This document shows positions 37,707-48,100 of a stretch of DNA of 64,000 nt, piece by piece. Source of the DNA: Galbula dea (Eukaryota; Chordata; Aves; Piciformes; Galbulidae). The notes below the pieces were generated by a model, which made no database searches, was not told the DNA's origin, and saw only the letters and a list, made by a program, of their open reading frames with translations. The first letter of the stretch is position 1; each line of letters starts with the position of its first letter. A program made the translations under genes and the position numbers. The stretch spans positions 890,648 through 954,647 of the forward strand of contig VWZX01002693.1 in NCBI GenBank assembly GCA_013399015.1, in the 5' to 3' direction.

Positions 37707-40439
37707 TCAACAAAACTACTCTCCAGAAAGTCCCTGTGGTAGGAAGCTAAGAAAAGCCCACAGTGGTGCGATGTGGTGTGCCCAGCCAACACATTAAAAC
37801 AACTGCTGCTATAGCAGTGCATGTTTTTACATGAAATCTTTCTGCACCAAATGGAATCAGATATGACATCATGGAGATCTGCAGTGAGCACTTATAGCTT
37901 AAGTCTATAAACAACACTACAGAAGTAGGACATCTGTAAGAAAATCTAAAAGATACGTTTATCCTGATCACACAGATCACTTGATGCTATTTTCTTATTT
38001 TCCACTTCACATGTCACCTTGCATAAATATTCAGAGATTCTTTTCCCTAAAATTTCCTACTGGAAATAAGCCAACAAATAGCTTAACAACTTCTACAAAG
38101 ATATCTGAAACTGTTCACCCTGGGAGTATACATTAACATCCTAGGTTACTTCAAGGAAGGAGAATGGATGGTACTGTAAGGAAAGGTATTACTTTCACAC
38201 AGGCTGAAAAGTGGAAATAAGATGTCTTGGAATTAAACATGACTTATAATAGAGACTTTTTTCATGAACAGAACAATGTGTATTTTTTCCAGTAAAAATG
38301 AATGGGCTGAAATGTCAGAGATTTACAGACCTGGGTGATTTCTGTTGTTTCCTTCTGCCTTGTGGGAAGTGCAAAAAACCCAGCAGAGGGGGGAAAGTAC
38401 AAGAAGAAAAATAATTTGTGTTGAGACACTTTTCTAGCATATTCACATCAGGAAAACAAAAAAAATGAAACACTTCCCAAAGTAAACAATTTAACAACTT
38501 ACAGCTCATTTAAAAATGAGTCTGGCTTTGGTACCTGTATATTGGACCATAGACAGGTAACATATCAAATCATACATGTTTCCTGACTTCAGTTTCAGAA
38601 AACCCATGTGAACTTCAGATCTTGATACAGAAAACTAGCTTCCCTAGATCAGTATCACACCACGTATGCCAGGAAAACAACCCCATAGTCAGGAGTGAGA
38701 ACACGATGAGCAGACTACACATTAGTCTCACTTGCCTTATGCAGTATGTCCAAGTCATTAGTAATATAAACATAGTAGGAGAGACTCTGAGCTTCAGAGT
38801 TACAATTCACCAGAAAGCAAAGGGAAGGGGAAGCTTTACAAAGTCATGATTAGCTCCTGGTGAAGAGCTGCCTTTCTTTCCACATACAGTAATTTCCTCT
38901 AGAAAAGCATGAGAGCTGTTCTTATTTAGGCTGAGCTAGCTAGTCTGCTAGTACCAAATGCAGATTTGGGATTTGCCCTTGCCCTCCCTCCCCCCTTTTT
39001 TTTTAATGACTATCTTCCTAGGCAGTTCATTCTGTGAAGAAAGGAACTCAAAAATTTCCCATAGCGATACCTAGTCAACTTGAATATTGCTGGAGATGTC
39101 TGAACTTGATGCACATCAACATTTAATATGCTTTTTAATAGCTTCTCTATTCCTTTCCAAATGTGAACCTGAAATGGAACTGCCAAAAGCCAAGCACCAT
39201 GATAGAGTAATATCTCCAGAATTTGTTGTAGATGATAGCAAATTAGCTATCATCTAAAATAGCTGAGATAGCAAGGAGAAAGAAATGTGAAGTCTACAGT
39301 AATATCAAGACCTTTTTATAGATATTTCTACACTTAAGTATCTTTAATACTCCTCTCAGAACAAACAGAGAACTAGAGGCTTAAATCTTGTATTAGGCTT
39401 TCCAGGCATTTTCAGTACTGCAGGGAAAGTTTCCAAGCTGAACTAGGGCTGGTCTCTCACACTAGGTATTTGAGTACACAGTTAGCCTGAGCTTCTCCTT
39501 GAGGATGCAAGGAAAAAAATGAAGAGCAGAAAGAACTAGGTAGATGGTTTTGCCTACAACCTATTTAGACCATAGGCTGTCAAGTCTCATCTTTTTACAT
39601 ACCTCCATCAACACAATCCTTGAGATAAAATATTTCATGGTTTCACATTTCCTTCAATGGGAAAATGTAGCCTGTCACATCATCAGTGAGACCACTTTGT
39701 ATTTACTGGGACGAATCTCTCTGTGGGGCCAAGTCTTACTCCTTAAGAGCTGAGGTGCTTATCTTTCTGAATAATCCATATGCCTTTAAGAGTTCATAAA
39801 ATGAACAATCTTTCCCGAAGACTTTGTCTACATCATAGAAAGCAGTATTATTTGTAAGCTCTGCCATCGAGACTGGTATTTTTCATGTCCTATACACAGT
39901 GTATGCCAAAGCAAAAGCCTAGCACAAAAGTCTGACACATTGCTTACGGTTCCAATGCTAGGTTTGGTTCTGTTCAGGGCTTTTTTACTATTCTAATTGA
40001 AATCAAAGCTTCGGCAACCTTACTTTAGTGCTGCAGCTCGCGTTTTACTTAACTAGAGCTTGTACGAAATAAACATAAATACATTTAGTGAAAAAGGTCT
40101 GCTCTCAGCCTTTCCGACGAGAACATACTACCTGTAAATGGTTAACTGGAGAGCATGTAATGGCAAGGCAGAGGCCAGGAACGAAAAGCCACCAACTCCA
40201 ACACTCCTGCAAGCCCTTAGCCGTTGCAAGGGCAGGCACATAAAGGCAATTTCTTAAAGCAATACAAAATGTTACCACAGGCTGACGCTCTTTCTACAAG
40301 AATAATGAATGAGATGGTCTCCGCGCAGAACTCCTCACTTCACAGCTTTTCCTTCACTTTCACGCTCAATATTTACAAACTAAAGCCTACAAATACCTCA
40401 TAGCCAAAATACTCTCAGAACAATTAGGGTATTTAGCAC
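37707..40439. other. Unique intronic sequence up to the CpG island
   Basis: No gene or transposon recognised. A perfect 11 bp stem hairpin lies at 39229-39256. Confidence 0.5.
39229..39256. repeat. Perfect 11 bp stem hairpin
   Basis: TAGATGATAGC, a 6-base loop (AAATTA), then GCTATCATCTA: a perfect short inverted repeat in AT-rich sequence. Confidence 0.85.
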
Positions 40440-41348
40440 TCCTGGCGCCTTCCCACTTCCCCAAAGCTTCGAGAGTCGTTTCACGGAGCGGCGGGGGCGG
40501 GGATGAGAAGCTCCCCACGCGAACCCGATCTGCCGGAGCAGCCTCACCCTACGCAGCGCTGTCCCCACGCCCGGGACTGGCGCTGCCCTTGCCGACCGCC
40601 CGCGCACGGCGAGGCCGATAGCGGGATGCTCCCCGCCGCCTCCCGCCCGCAGCGGGCTCCCTGCAGGGCAGAACCGTGCCGAGGACGCTTCCCAGGCACC
40701 CTCCCGGCCAGTGCTGCTACTCCAGCTGCGCGAACGCGGCGGGCGGCCGTTGACCCCGCGGGCAGGTAGCCGGACACGGCCACGGGCGGCACTAAGGCGG
40801 CGAGGGGAGAAACGGCAGAACTGCCTAAGTTGCAGGCGGCTCGCCGCGAAGACGTGCAGCCCAGACTGCAAGTGAAACGGGCGCCACGCCGAGCCTCGGC
40901 TCTCCGTTCCCACGGGGGCAGCGCCTGCTGCCGCTGCTAGCCCGCTGCCCAGTGACAACGCCCCGGAGGGAACCCACGGCCGCTTCCCACGGGGAAAAGC
41001 AAGATTGCCGCCTCCCGGCGTCCCTCAGACCCCCTCACCGCTGGGGCAGCAACTACCTTTCCCTCAACAGAGGCAGCATTAGTCCGACCCACCGACGGCA
41101 GAGGCAGGAGGGGACCAGCCTCCGCCCCGCACCCCTCCGAGGCGAAACGGGATGCGGAGGACACCAACAGCGGGGAGCGACTCCCAGAGCACGGCCACAC
41201 AGAGACCCTGCGTTAAGTGTCCGTGCGCTTCGGTGAAGGAAATGCGGGCGGGCAGGGCCACCTGCAGCCCCGGCCTCCTCTCTAAGTTAGGCGCGGCCGG
41301 GACGGCGCGGTCGCGGTCGCCCGTTGCCGCGGGCAAGCGGGGGCTTAC

Positions 41349-41451
41349 CTGGCGGCAAGCAGAGGGCTGCGAGCAGGAGGCAGAGCAGCGGCGACGGCAG
41401 CGGGCGGCGGCGGCAGGAGGCGCAGGCGGTGGCGGCGGGGGGCTCCATCAT
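41349..41451 (-). CDS. First coding exon (signal peptide) of a cell-surface or secreted protein; ALCAM/CD166-like candidate
   Basis: Seen: the minus strand reads ATG-ATG-GAG at 41451/41448, runs 34 codons plus one base, and meets a strong splice donor (CCAG then GTAAGC; intron starts 41348). The second ATG (41448) has A at -3 and G at +4, the better context. An in-frame TAG lies upstream at 41725-41727, and no ATG occurs between about 41780 and 41451. The product starts M-M-E-P-P, has a basic stretch (RRR at residues 14-16), then a hydrophobic core (LLCLLLAALCL, residues 22-32) and P-P-G at the exon end: a classical signal peptide. The intron phase is 1, usual for signal-peptide exons of immunoglobulin-superfamily and other modular extracellular proteins. 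Inference: start M-E, an A-S-C-R stretch, the leucine/cysteine core and terminal P-G resemble the ALCAM leader as I remember it, and a huge intron 1 with gene-poor surroundings fits. Too short to prove; other surface proteins remain possible. Confidence 0.72.
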
Positions 41452-41780
41452 CCCGCCTGCCCGCGGCGGGACCCGGAGGCAGCGGCGAAGCGGGGCGGCG
41501 CGCCCGCGGGGGATCTTCCTTCTCGCAGCGGTGCGGGGCGGCGGGAGGAGCGTTAATGTCCCGGGCGCGGGCAGAGAGCGGCTGGCTCTTCCTTGTCGGC
41601 GCGCGGCGAGAAGCGACTCCGCACTCGAGCAGGTGGCGACTTCCCTCTGGCAGCCGAGCGGCGCTCCAGGACTGAGAGCTGCGGCGGGAGAGGCGGAGCC
41701 GGGCGGCGAGCGGTGGTGGCGGCTCTAGCCCGGCCCTCCCGGTGCCCCCGCCCCGCCGTCCCGCCACACGGCGCGCAGGC
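41452..41780 (-). other. Inferred 5' untranslated region of the minus-strand gene
   Basis: This is the leader between the transcription start predicted from promoter spacing (about 41780) and the first ATG at 41451. It is very GC- and CpG-rich, contains no ATG on the minus strand, and has a TAG in frame with the start at 41725-41727. The far end is an estimate; a CpG-island promoter often has dispersed starts, and the GC box at 41746-41757 could drive starts nearer 41700. Confidence 0.5.
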
Positions 41781-41856
41781 AGCGGGGCGGAGGGAGCCCC
41801 GCGGAGCGTTATAACCGTTGCCCCGCCGCCTAGCTGCGGCAGCAGTTGCCATTGGG
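41746..41856 (-). promoter_or_regulatory. Core promoter: CCAAT box, TATA-like box and GC boxes
   Basis: On the minus strand a CCCAATGG (41849-41856) is followed about 41 bp downstream by TTATAA (41809-41814). This spacing predicts a start near 41780, with CCAAT at about -72 and TATA at about -31. A double GC box (minus GGCGGGGCGGGG, 41746-41757) lies just downstream of that estimate, and further GGGCGG motifs occur around 41785. CCAAT is the classical NF-Y site and GC boxes are Sp1/KLF sites. TTATAA is a weak TATA match, so the start may be spread out. Confidence 0.55.
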
Positions 41857-41990
41857 AACGCGGCCCCCAGCCTAGCCGAAGGGTGTGTTGCTGTCCCGGG
41901 ACCCGCTGGGTGACACCGAGAACGCGAGGGGCGGCGGAGAGAGAGCCTGGGCGGCGGGGCTCGAGGGTGAGCGGGGCAAGGCGGCTCCCC

Positions 41991-44355
41991 TTCATCTTCC
42001 CCTCGTTTGCATCTGCTCGGGGCTTGGGCTGTTTTCCTTGTTCCGTGCTCAGGGTCCATGTCGGATGCCAGTATTTCAAGTCAAAAGCTGGGGAAAAAAA
42101 ATAGTAACAATGTCCGTGATGAGTTCTGGGTTTTCCTCTCCGTAACAATCAGTTTAATCTGATTTAACTACTGTAACAGAGGATTCGGAAAAGGGAAGTG
42201 AAAGGAGCACTTCTCGTTGCAGGAAGAAATGTGCTGAAGGGCAAAGGAGGGGTCATTCGGCACTTCTAGAAGTCGGTTGCCCTGAAGGTCAAAAAGATTC
42301 CTCGTCCCAGTAATGTAATTCAGAAAGAGTGTTTTCATGCACAGCGCTTTATTTTCCTCCTGTTTCGGTTTCAGTAAGCAGTGCTGTTCCACAGAGAGGG
42401 AAAAGAGCACTCTCAAGTCGCACAGCGAGTTTCTCAGCTAACAGCACCGTGTGATCAACATGTTGCCAGTGCTGCCGTATGAAGTAAGCCTGGTGCCCAA
42501 AATCCAGAAGTATGAATAATGCATATCATATAGCCTCTCCAGAGGGACTTTCTAGTAGTGAAATCCGAAGTGTCAGGTGCTTTTTATTTCTTCACCGTGT
42601 GAGGAGGATGTGAATTCTTAGACAGGAGCTTTTCTAAAACTCCTGGAAATGAAAGACAAACTTAACTAGCTGGTTCTGCAAATGAGTTTGTCATTCTCTG
42701 AACAATTTTCATGATAACTAACGACTAAGAACACTTAAACATTACCATCATACAGAGCAGGTTTAGAACAACATAGCAAGTGCATTTTTACCTCACGTAC
42801 TGCATTTGTTTTCTGTAAAATGCAGATAAAGGATATTTCACTTTTAGAACTTTAAAGTATTGTCTTCAATTCAAAACAACCTTCAGTTCTTCCATGTTGT
42901 TGTTATCTTCCTGACTGTATAAGCCATGCTATGCAATTAATTTTTAAAATATTTTACTTTCTAAGTTTACTGTTCAGCAGAGCTATGTTGTCCTTTGTTT
43001 TCTCAGCAGACTTCTCTTTAGGGTCTCATTGCTGAGCAGATTACAAAAAATATTACTTTTAAGATTAATGATCTTTTTGTCTTCATGTTGAGGCCAACTA
43101 ATATTTTCCATTCAGTGTTTTATTGTGTTGTTTTTGTTTTTTTTCTTGTATGTTTAAAAGCAGCAGAGTACTCATTAGTAGGGATATTTAGTATTTTTAT
43201 TGGTGTAGAGTCTGGAGACCCCCTTAAAATCTCGAGAGGCATTGGATAGAACTGAATTGAGGTGGCTACCTAATCAAGTTCAAAGCTGTATTCCTACTGT
43301 GGTTTTTAACTTCTGCTTTTAATAGCGTTTGCTGCTTTTACAACTTGGGCTCCATTACAAATTAAGGTCCTAATCCTGCCTTCTTTATTGATGTGGGCAA
43401 GCCTATTGAAGCTGGTAGGACTGTGGCTGGGAGAAAAGCAGAAAAGTCCAATTCTAAGAATGATCTGAATGGAAACAAATACAGAAGAAGGAAGGGCTTA
43501 CAGGCCTGGATTCACTGGTGCTCTTAATAGATGGCAAAACATACAGAGTCGTTTTACAATTTATGCTTAAGACAGCTTTCAGAAAAAATATTTTATGACT
43601 GAATGTGTTGGGTCTGTAAGAAATATGAGAAACACAGAAGATTACATTAAGGACATAATACTTAAATCTGAAGCGTGATTTGTTTAGGGTTTCCCTTATT
43701 TCTTTGTAATTTCTCTTCAAAGCTGTTTCTACCTTTCACTTGAAAGGAGCTCTTTGAATTTTGAGTAACTAGAAAACATCTCAAGCTCAGATTACTCAAA
43801 TGTTTTGATAACTTTACAGGAATTTAAATGTGATTAAAAATTGTCAAGAACATTGTTAAAGATATCTTTATATGCTATGTCATTTCAACTATCCTCACTT
43901 CTGGGGTTTGTAATTAAGTCCTTTAATGTCTGTTGGGTTCACAGAATATAGATTTGTGTTTTTAGAGATTATTTTCTTGGGCCGTGCTCCTCCTCCCATT
44001 GAAGTGAATGGGAGTTTAAGTGAGTCACTGATCTGTTGGGAAAGCAGCAACTGCCTGTCTTTCAAGTCCAGAATAAACATTTGTTTTGAAGAAGTTAAAA
44101 CACAAACTAGTACCAAAAAAAACCCAAAAACAAACCAAACCCCCAAAACACCCAAACAAAAAAACAAAACCCAAGGAAAAACATCCCCAAAAACCCCAAA
44201 ACAAACAACCCCCCCAAACCTGTAGAAAATAACTTTGTTTCAAAAGCACTAATCACATAAACCAAAAATCTTTGAAAAATGCTTAAACCTGTCAAACCAA
44301 ACATTTTCAATTTATGTGACAAAGTGAATTAAAAGTGTAACCCATTAATAATGGT
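41991..44355. other. Upstream flank of the promoter, no gene recognised
   Basis: AT-rich sequence beginning right after the CpG island. It contains the A/C-rich tract at 44117-44217 and, around 43330-43440 and 43985-44030, motifs like 'CCATTGAAGT..AATGGGAG' that recall old amniote repeats. No exon seen. Confidence 0.45.
44117..44217. repeat. A/C-rich tract with minus-strand G-quadruplex potential
   Basis: The plus strand is runs of C3-C7 separated by A-rich spacers. The minus strand therefore has four G runs (G7, G4, G4, G3) with loops of about 11, 5 and 12 bases, and includes GGGGTTTTTGGGG. The frames through it on both strands are artefacts. Confidence 0.8.
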
Positions 44356-44436
44356 TGTAGTCCTGCTTTGGCAAGGGGGTTGGACTTGATGATCTTTCGA
44401 GGTCCCTTCCAACCCCTAACATTCTAGACTCTATGA
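44356..44436 (+). mobile_element. CR1 LINE 3' tail
   Basis: AGTCCTGCTTTGGCAAGGGG, then GGACTTGATGATCTTTCGAGG and CAACCCCTAACATTCTAGACTCTATGA. The terminal octamers are mutated. Confidence 0.93.
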
Positions 44437-45027
44437 CATATTCTACTGATGGACAGTGTTTTTGTTAAACTGAAATACCATCCAGCAGTATTTCTGTAAA
44501 TCTGGTGCTGTTCCTTTAGCTGGAGACTGTTAAGTTAAAGGTGTTAATTCATAGGATACCTACATGGTACAGATTCTTGTATCTTGTGCTGATACTTATT
44601 GCAACATTGTTTAACACCAGGGGTTAAGCATGGAGGTAATCTACACTGGCAGGATTTGTTAGTGAATCGTCAGGGACTGAGGCCGTATTTTTATGGCAAT
44701 TGGGAAATCCACAAGGTGCTTCCTGCTTCCTTGGACATCTGAATACCTTTAAACACCAGGATCTGGAAATCTGAGGCAAAGTATATTAAAGTCAAGCAGA
44801 GTCTTTCCCTAGCTTTGTCTGGTACAAGACATGGCCAAGGAATACTTGTGTTAGTTAGGAATAAGGTTGCATTACTCAGTATCAGCACTTCAGTGTAACT
44901 GGTAGCAGAGTCTTCCAGAATTGGATCAGCTGTGTAAGGTGGAACAGAACATGCAGGGCACAAATAGAAAATGGTCAAAAACCAGACTTGAGTTAAAAAT
45001 GAACTGTGGCCAGTAGCAGCAAAGAAG
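44437..45027. other. Unique intergenic sequence
   Basis: Nothing recognised. Confidence 0.5.
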
Positions 45028-45112
45028 AATCACAGGATCACACAATGTCAGGAGTTGGAAGGGACCTCGAAAGATCATCTGGTCCAACCCCCCTGCCACA
45101 GCAGGATTCAAA
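45028..45112 (-). mobile_element. CR1 LINE 3' tail
   Basis: Antisense on the plus strand: GAATCACAGGATCACACAAT, GTCAGGAGTTGGAAGGGACC, TCATCTGGTCCAACCCCCC, TGCCACAGCAGGATTC. Opposite orientation to, and 0.6 kb from, the copy at 44356-44436. Confidence 0.94.
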
Positions 45113-48100
45113 GCCTACTTCCTAGGGTTTCTTCAGCTCTCTGCAAATCTGGCTGTCTCTGATCTAAGTAAATGAGACCCTCATATTTGGAATAAATAAA
45201 TAAATAACAAAACCCCATTCAACAAATTGCAGTGGGAGAATACCCAAAATCTGTGTTTTCAGTATTTCTTTACTGCAAAAATGATCCTACTCAAAAAAAT
45301 CAGCAAATGCCTGCCAGTATTGTTATTATAGTCATCAGCATAGCAATTAGGCTCCTGAAACAAACTTATTTTCCTATTACCCATGTCCAATGCACCTGTT
45401 TTTTACATAATCTGACTAAAGGACCAGTACTGTACAAGCATTCATTAAAATAACATTACACTTGCATTATATACAAAATGTGTTCACCTGAGACAAAACT
45501 TTCATAAAATATGGGTGGAAGATGGAAGGAAGGAGTTTGAAGAATAGATGGTGGCTATTGTCTTTAAAAGTTTGTGATCTGTCTTAAAAAAGAAATTAAT
45601 ATATATGAAGTAGAAGCAGGTCTTATGCACAAAAAATACAAGAGCCACAATGGCTTGACACATTAACTGAGAAGTGCATAAAGCAATCCTGTTCTTTAGG
45701 TTGGACCAGTATAAACCAGTACATTGTCAACCTTGCTGGCCACCTGGTTGCCTTTTGTGAAGCCTCAGTTGCCTTTTCCTCTGCTTTCTTTTTAAAACAG
45801 GTTTGAGGCAGGTGAAAGTAAGCAGTTTGCAGATTTCAGGTCTCTTTTTTCACAAAGGCCACTTTTCAGGGTAAAGAATTGTTTTGGATGAAAACCCTGT
45901 GGGATACACAATGGTAAAATGGGAAGAGTAGCACTGATAATGTATTGGAGATATAAAATAGCTGCAATACTAGAATGAGATGGTTAACACTGGAAAAATA
46001 GTTAAACTGTAGATCCCCTCTTCTTAGCATTCATAAGACCAAACTGATTTTCTATGCTTTCTAGTCCTTGGTGGTACTTGACTGTAGCAAGAAAATACCT
46101 TTACGCTATAGGAACTGACAGATCTCCCATACTAAGGAGCATCTTTGGCAAGACATCTCATTCTGCCAAAAATATCATGCAAACACTTCTGCAACATCTG
46201 GCTCGCAATGCTGGCATGCTGTGAAAGAGCAAGAAAGAGCATGGTGTCATTTGATTTATGAGACTGTCAGTTGGGTTCTCTGCCCTGTTTGGTGGCTTCA
46301 GCCAACTCCTGATGCTTACCCACAGCTTGTCTGCCTGCATGCAGAGTGCACTTCCATGTGTCTCAAGCGGTGCAGAGCACGGTTCTCAGAAGGGCTCAGT
46401 CAATGCCTGACTTCTTGTCAGTTGCTTCTTGTGCCCAGGAGCCTTTCCAAAGGGCTGCTCACAATGGAGTGGAGTGGGGTTGGTCTTGGCATCAGCCTTA
46501 CCTGGAAGCATCTTCCCATCTGTTCCATTGCTGTCGCTTGCAGATAAGACTGGGACTAACTTGATCCTTGCAAGGTCAGCTCTGGTATAATCTGGGCCAA
46601 CGACCAGATCCAGACCTCTTTTGCGTGCTTCTACCTGTGCTGCCAGTGTTAAGTGCAGACAACATCCTGGCAGAGCAAAACACTAGAGACTGGAGGCCCT
46701 TTCTGGCCAACATCCTCTTTTTATCTCTGCTACCATGCTGTCTGTCAGGATGTAATCTGTAATCGTTTGGGATTGTATGACATCAGAGGAGCTGGTGTAG
46801 GAGGTAGCATCATACAGCATTAGGAGTGCCATAACAGCTTCTGGAATGTGGGATAGCGCCAATGGGGGCTCTGGAGGCATCAAGAAGTGGGTCCTTCCTC
46901 ATGGAGTGCCCTTGCTAGGGTGCTGAGGGAGAATAATTCCACGGAGCAGCAATGGACATGGCCAGAGTTCTCCTCTCCTGCATCAACAATGAAAGACCAT
47001 TTAAGTATCATTGTATTTAAAATTCATTTTACCTCCCTTTTACAGACACTATGCCTGGTTTTGGTGAAAAAGTTCAAATTCTTACTTGGATTCACTGATT
47101 TCTGTATGAGCTGTGTCATTTTAAACATCTGCTTGATCCAATCTAATCAGAATACAGATACTGAGCAATTTGTCATCTGAGGGTGTTACACTGATTAAGC
47201 CTCCAGTCACGACACCTTTCTAAGGTAGGTACTCAAATAGCTTTCACTTCTGTCTTTTCTTTCATCTAAGAAATTCACATACTTGTGAGAGCATTAAATT
47301 CTTGGCAACATGTGACATTAGAGAAGTTCCTGAACCCTAGAGAGACTAACAGATTTACCCAGTTCCATTTAAAAAAGCAGTGGTGATCTAAGGACAGAAT
47401 TCAGAGTTTCCATCCTCAACACCAAAACTAAAACCACTCTCTGTTTCTACGTGTGTTAGCAAAAAGGTGATAAAAACAAATTTGAAGATCACAGAAACAA
47501 GGCTGACAGCCAAGTCAGTGAAATGCACCTGGCTGTAGTTGTTGCTATGCTCATGTTTAATTTTCAAACCTAGCCAAGGGGAGGAAAGTGGAGATAACTC
47601 ATTCAGAGCAGCCATGCATCAGGGCATGTTGTGGATGTTCTCCTTTGCATTATAAAAATGAAAATGAGGCATGTGTGACAGAAAGTTTGGAAGGCAAGAT
47701 GTGAAGCAGAGTCTGGTCTGTAGCTCTTTCTGACCAGCAGACTATTGCCACATCCAACAGGGAAAAGCAAGAAAACAGTCCTCTAGTCTCATCTCATCTC
47801 CGCATAATTCTTAGCAAAGAAGAAAGTGCACAAGAACTTAGTGACAGGGGGAGCAAGATTCAAGAGTGAAAATCTGAAATGGAAAGCAAGGGAAAGGGAA
47901 CAAAAGAGTAAAAGTAAGCTTAGAAAAAGAAATGTTTTTTTAAGGGCTACTGCTGCTTGTTCTCAATGTGTTCCAGCTTCTTACATTACAAATGGTACAG
48001 TTGATACAAGTGGGATTCTTGACAGAATATAATTTTATAGTGATGGAAAACTAGGTGACTTGGGACAAATCCTTGCTGATCTGAGCCTGCACTTGATCCA

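Larger units (their letters stand above)
1..41348 (-). other. Putative first intron of the minus-strand gene (acceptor outside the window)
   Basis: The splice donor at 41348/41347 faces left and I found no convincing acceptor-plus-exon between it and position 1. Open frames in this stretch are short, lack recognisable domains, or belong to CR1 remains. So at least 41 kb appears to be intron 1, interrupted only by repeats. A small exon (under ~150 bp) without recognisable sequence could have been missed, and a nested gene cannot be excluded by eye. Confidence 0.5.
40440..41990. promoter_or_regulatory. CpG island spanning promoter, exon 1 and start of intron 1
   Basis: GC content and CpG frequency rise sharply near 40440 and fall near 41990, while both flanks are AT-rich and CpG-poor. 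It is the only such block in the window. It covers the minus-strand core promoter, leader and signal-peptide exon, and extends about 0.9 kb into intron 1. Many long overlapping frames here on both strands are a by-product of few stop codons in GC-rich DNA, not genes. An unmethylated germline CpG island is the usual state for such a promoter. Confidence 0.9.

Noticed and set aside
40398..42148. Many long overlapping frames on both strands in the CpG island (up to 267 codons)
   Set aside because: Arginine/alanine/proline/glycine-rich composition from GC-rich DNA, overlapping in several frames, no domains; only the short signal-peptide exon has a start context and a splice donor.
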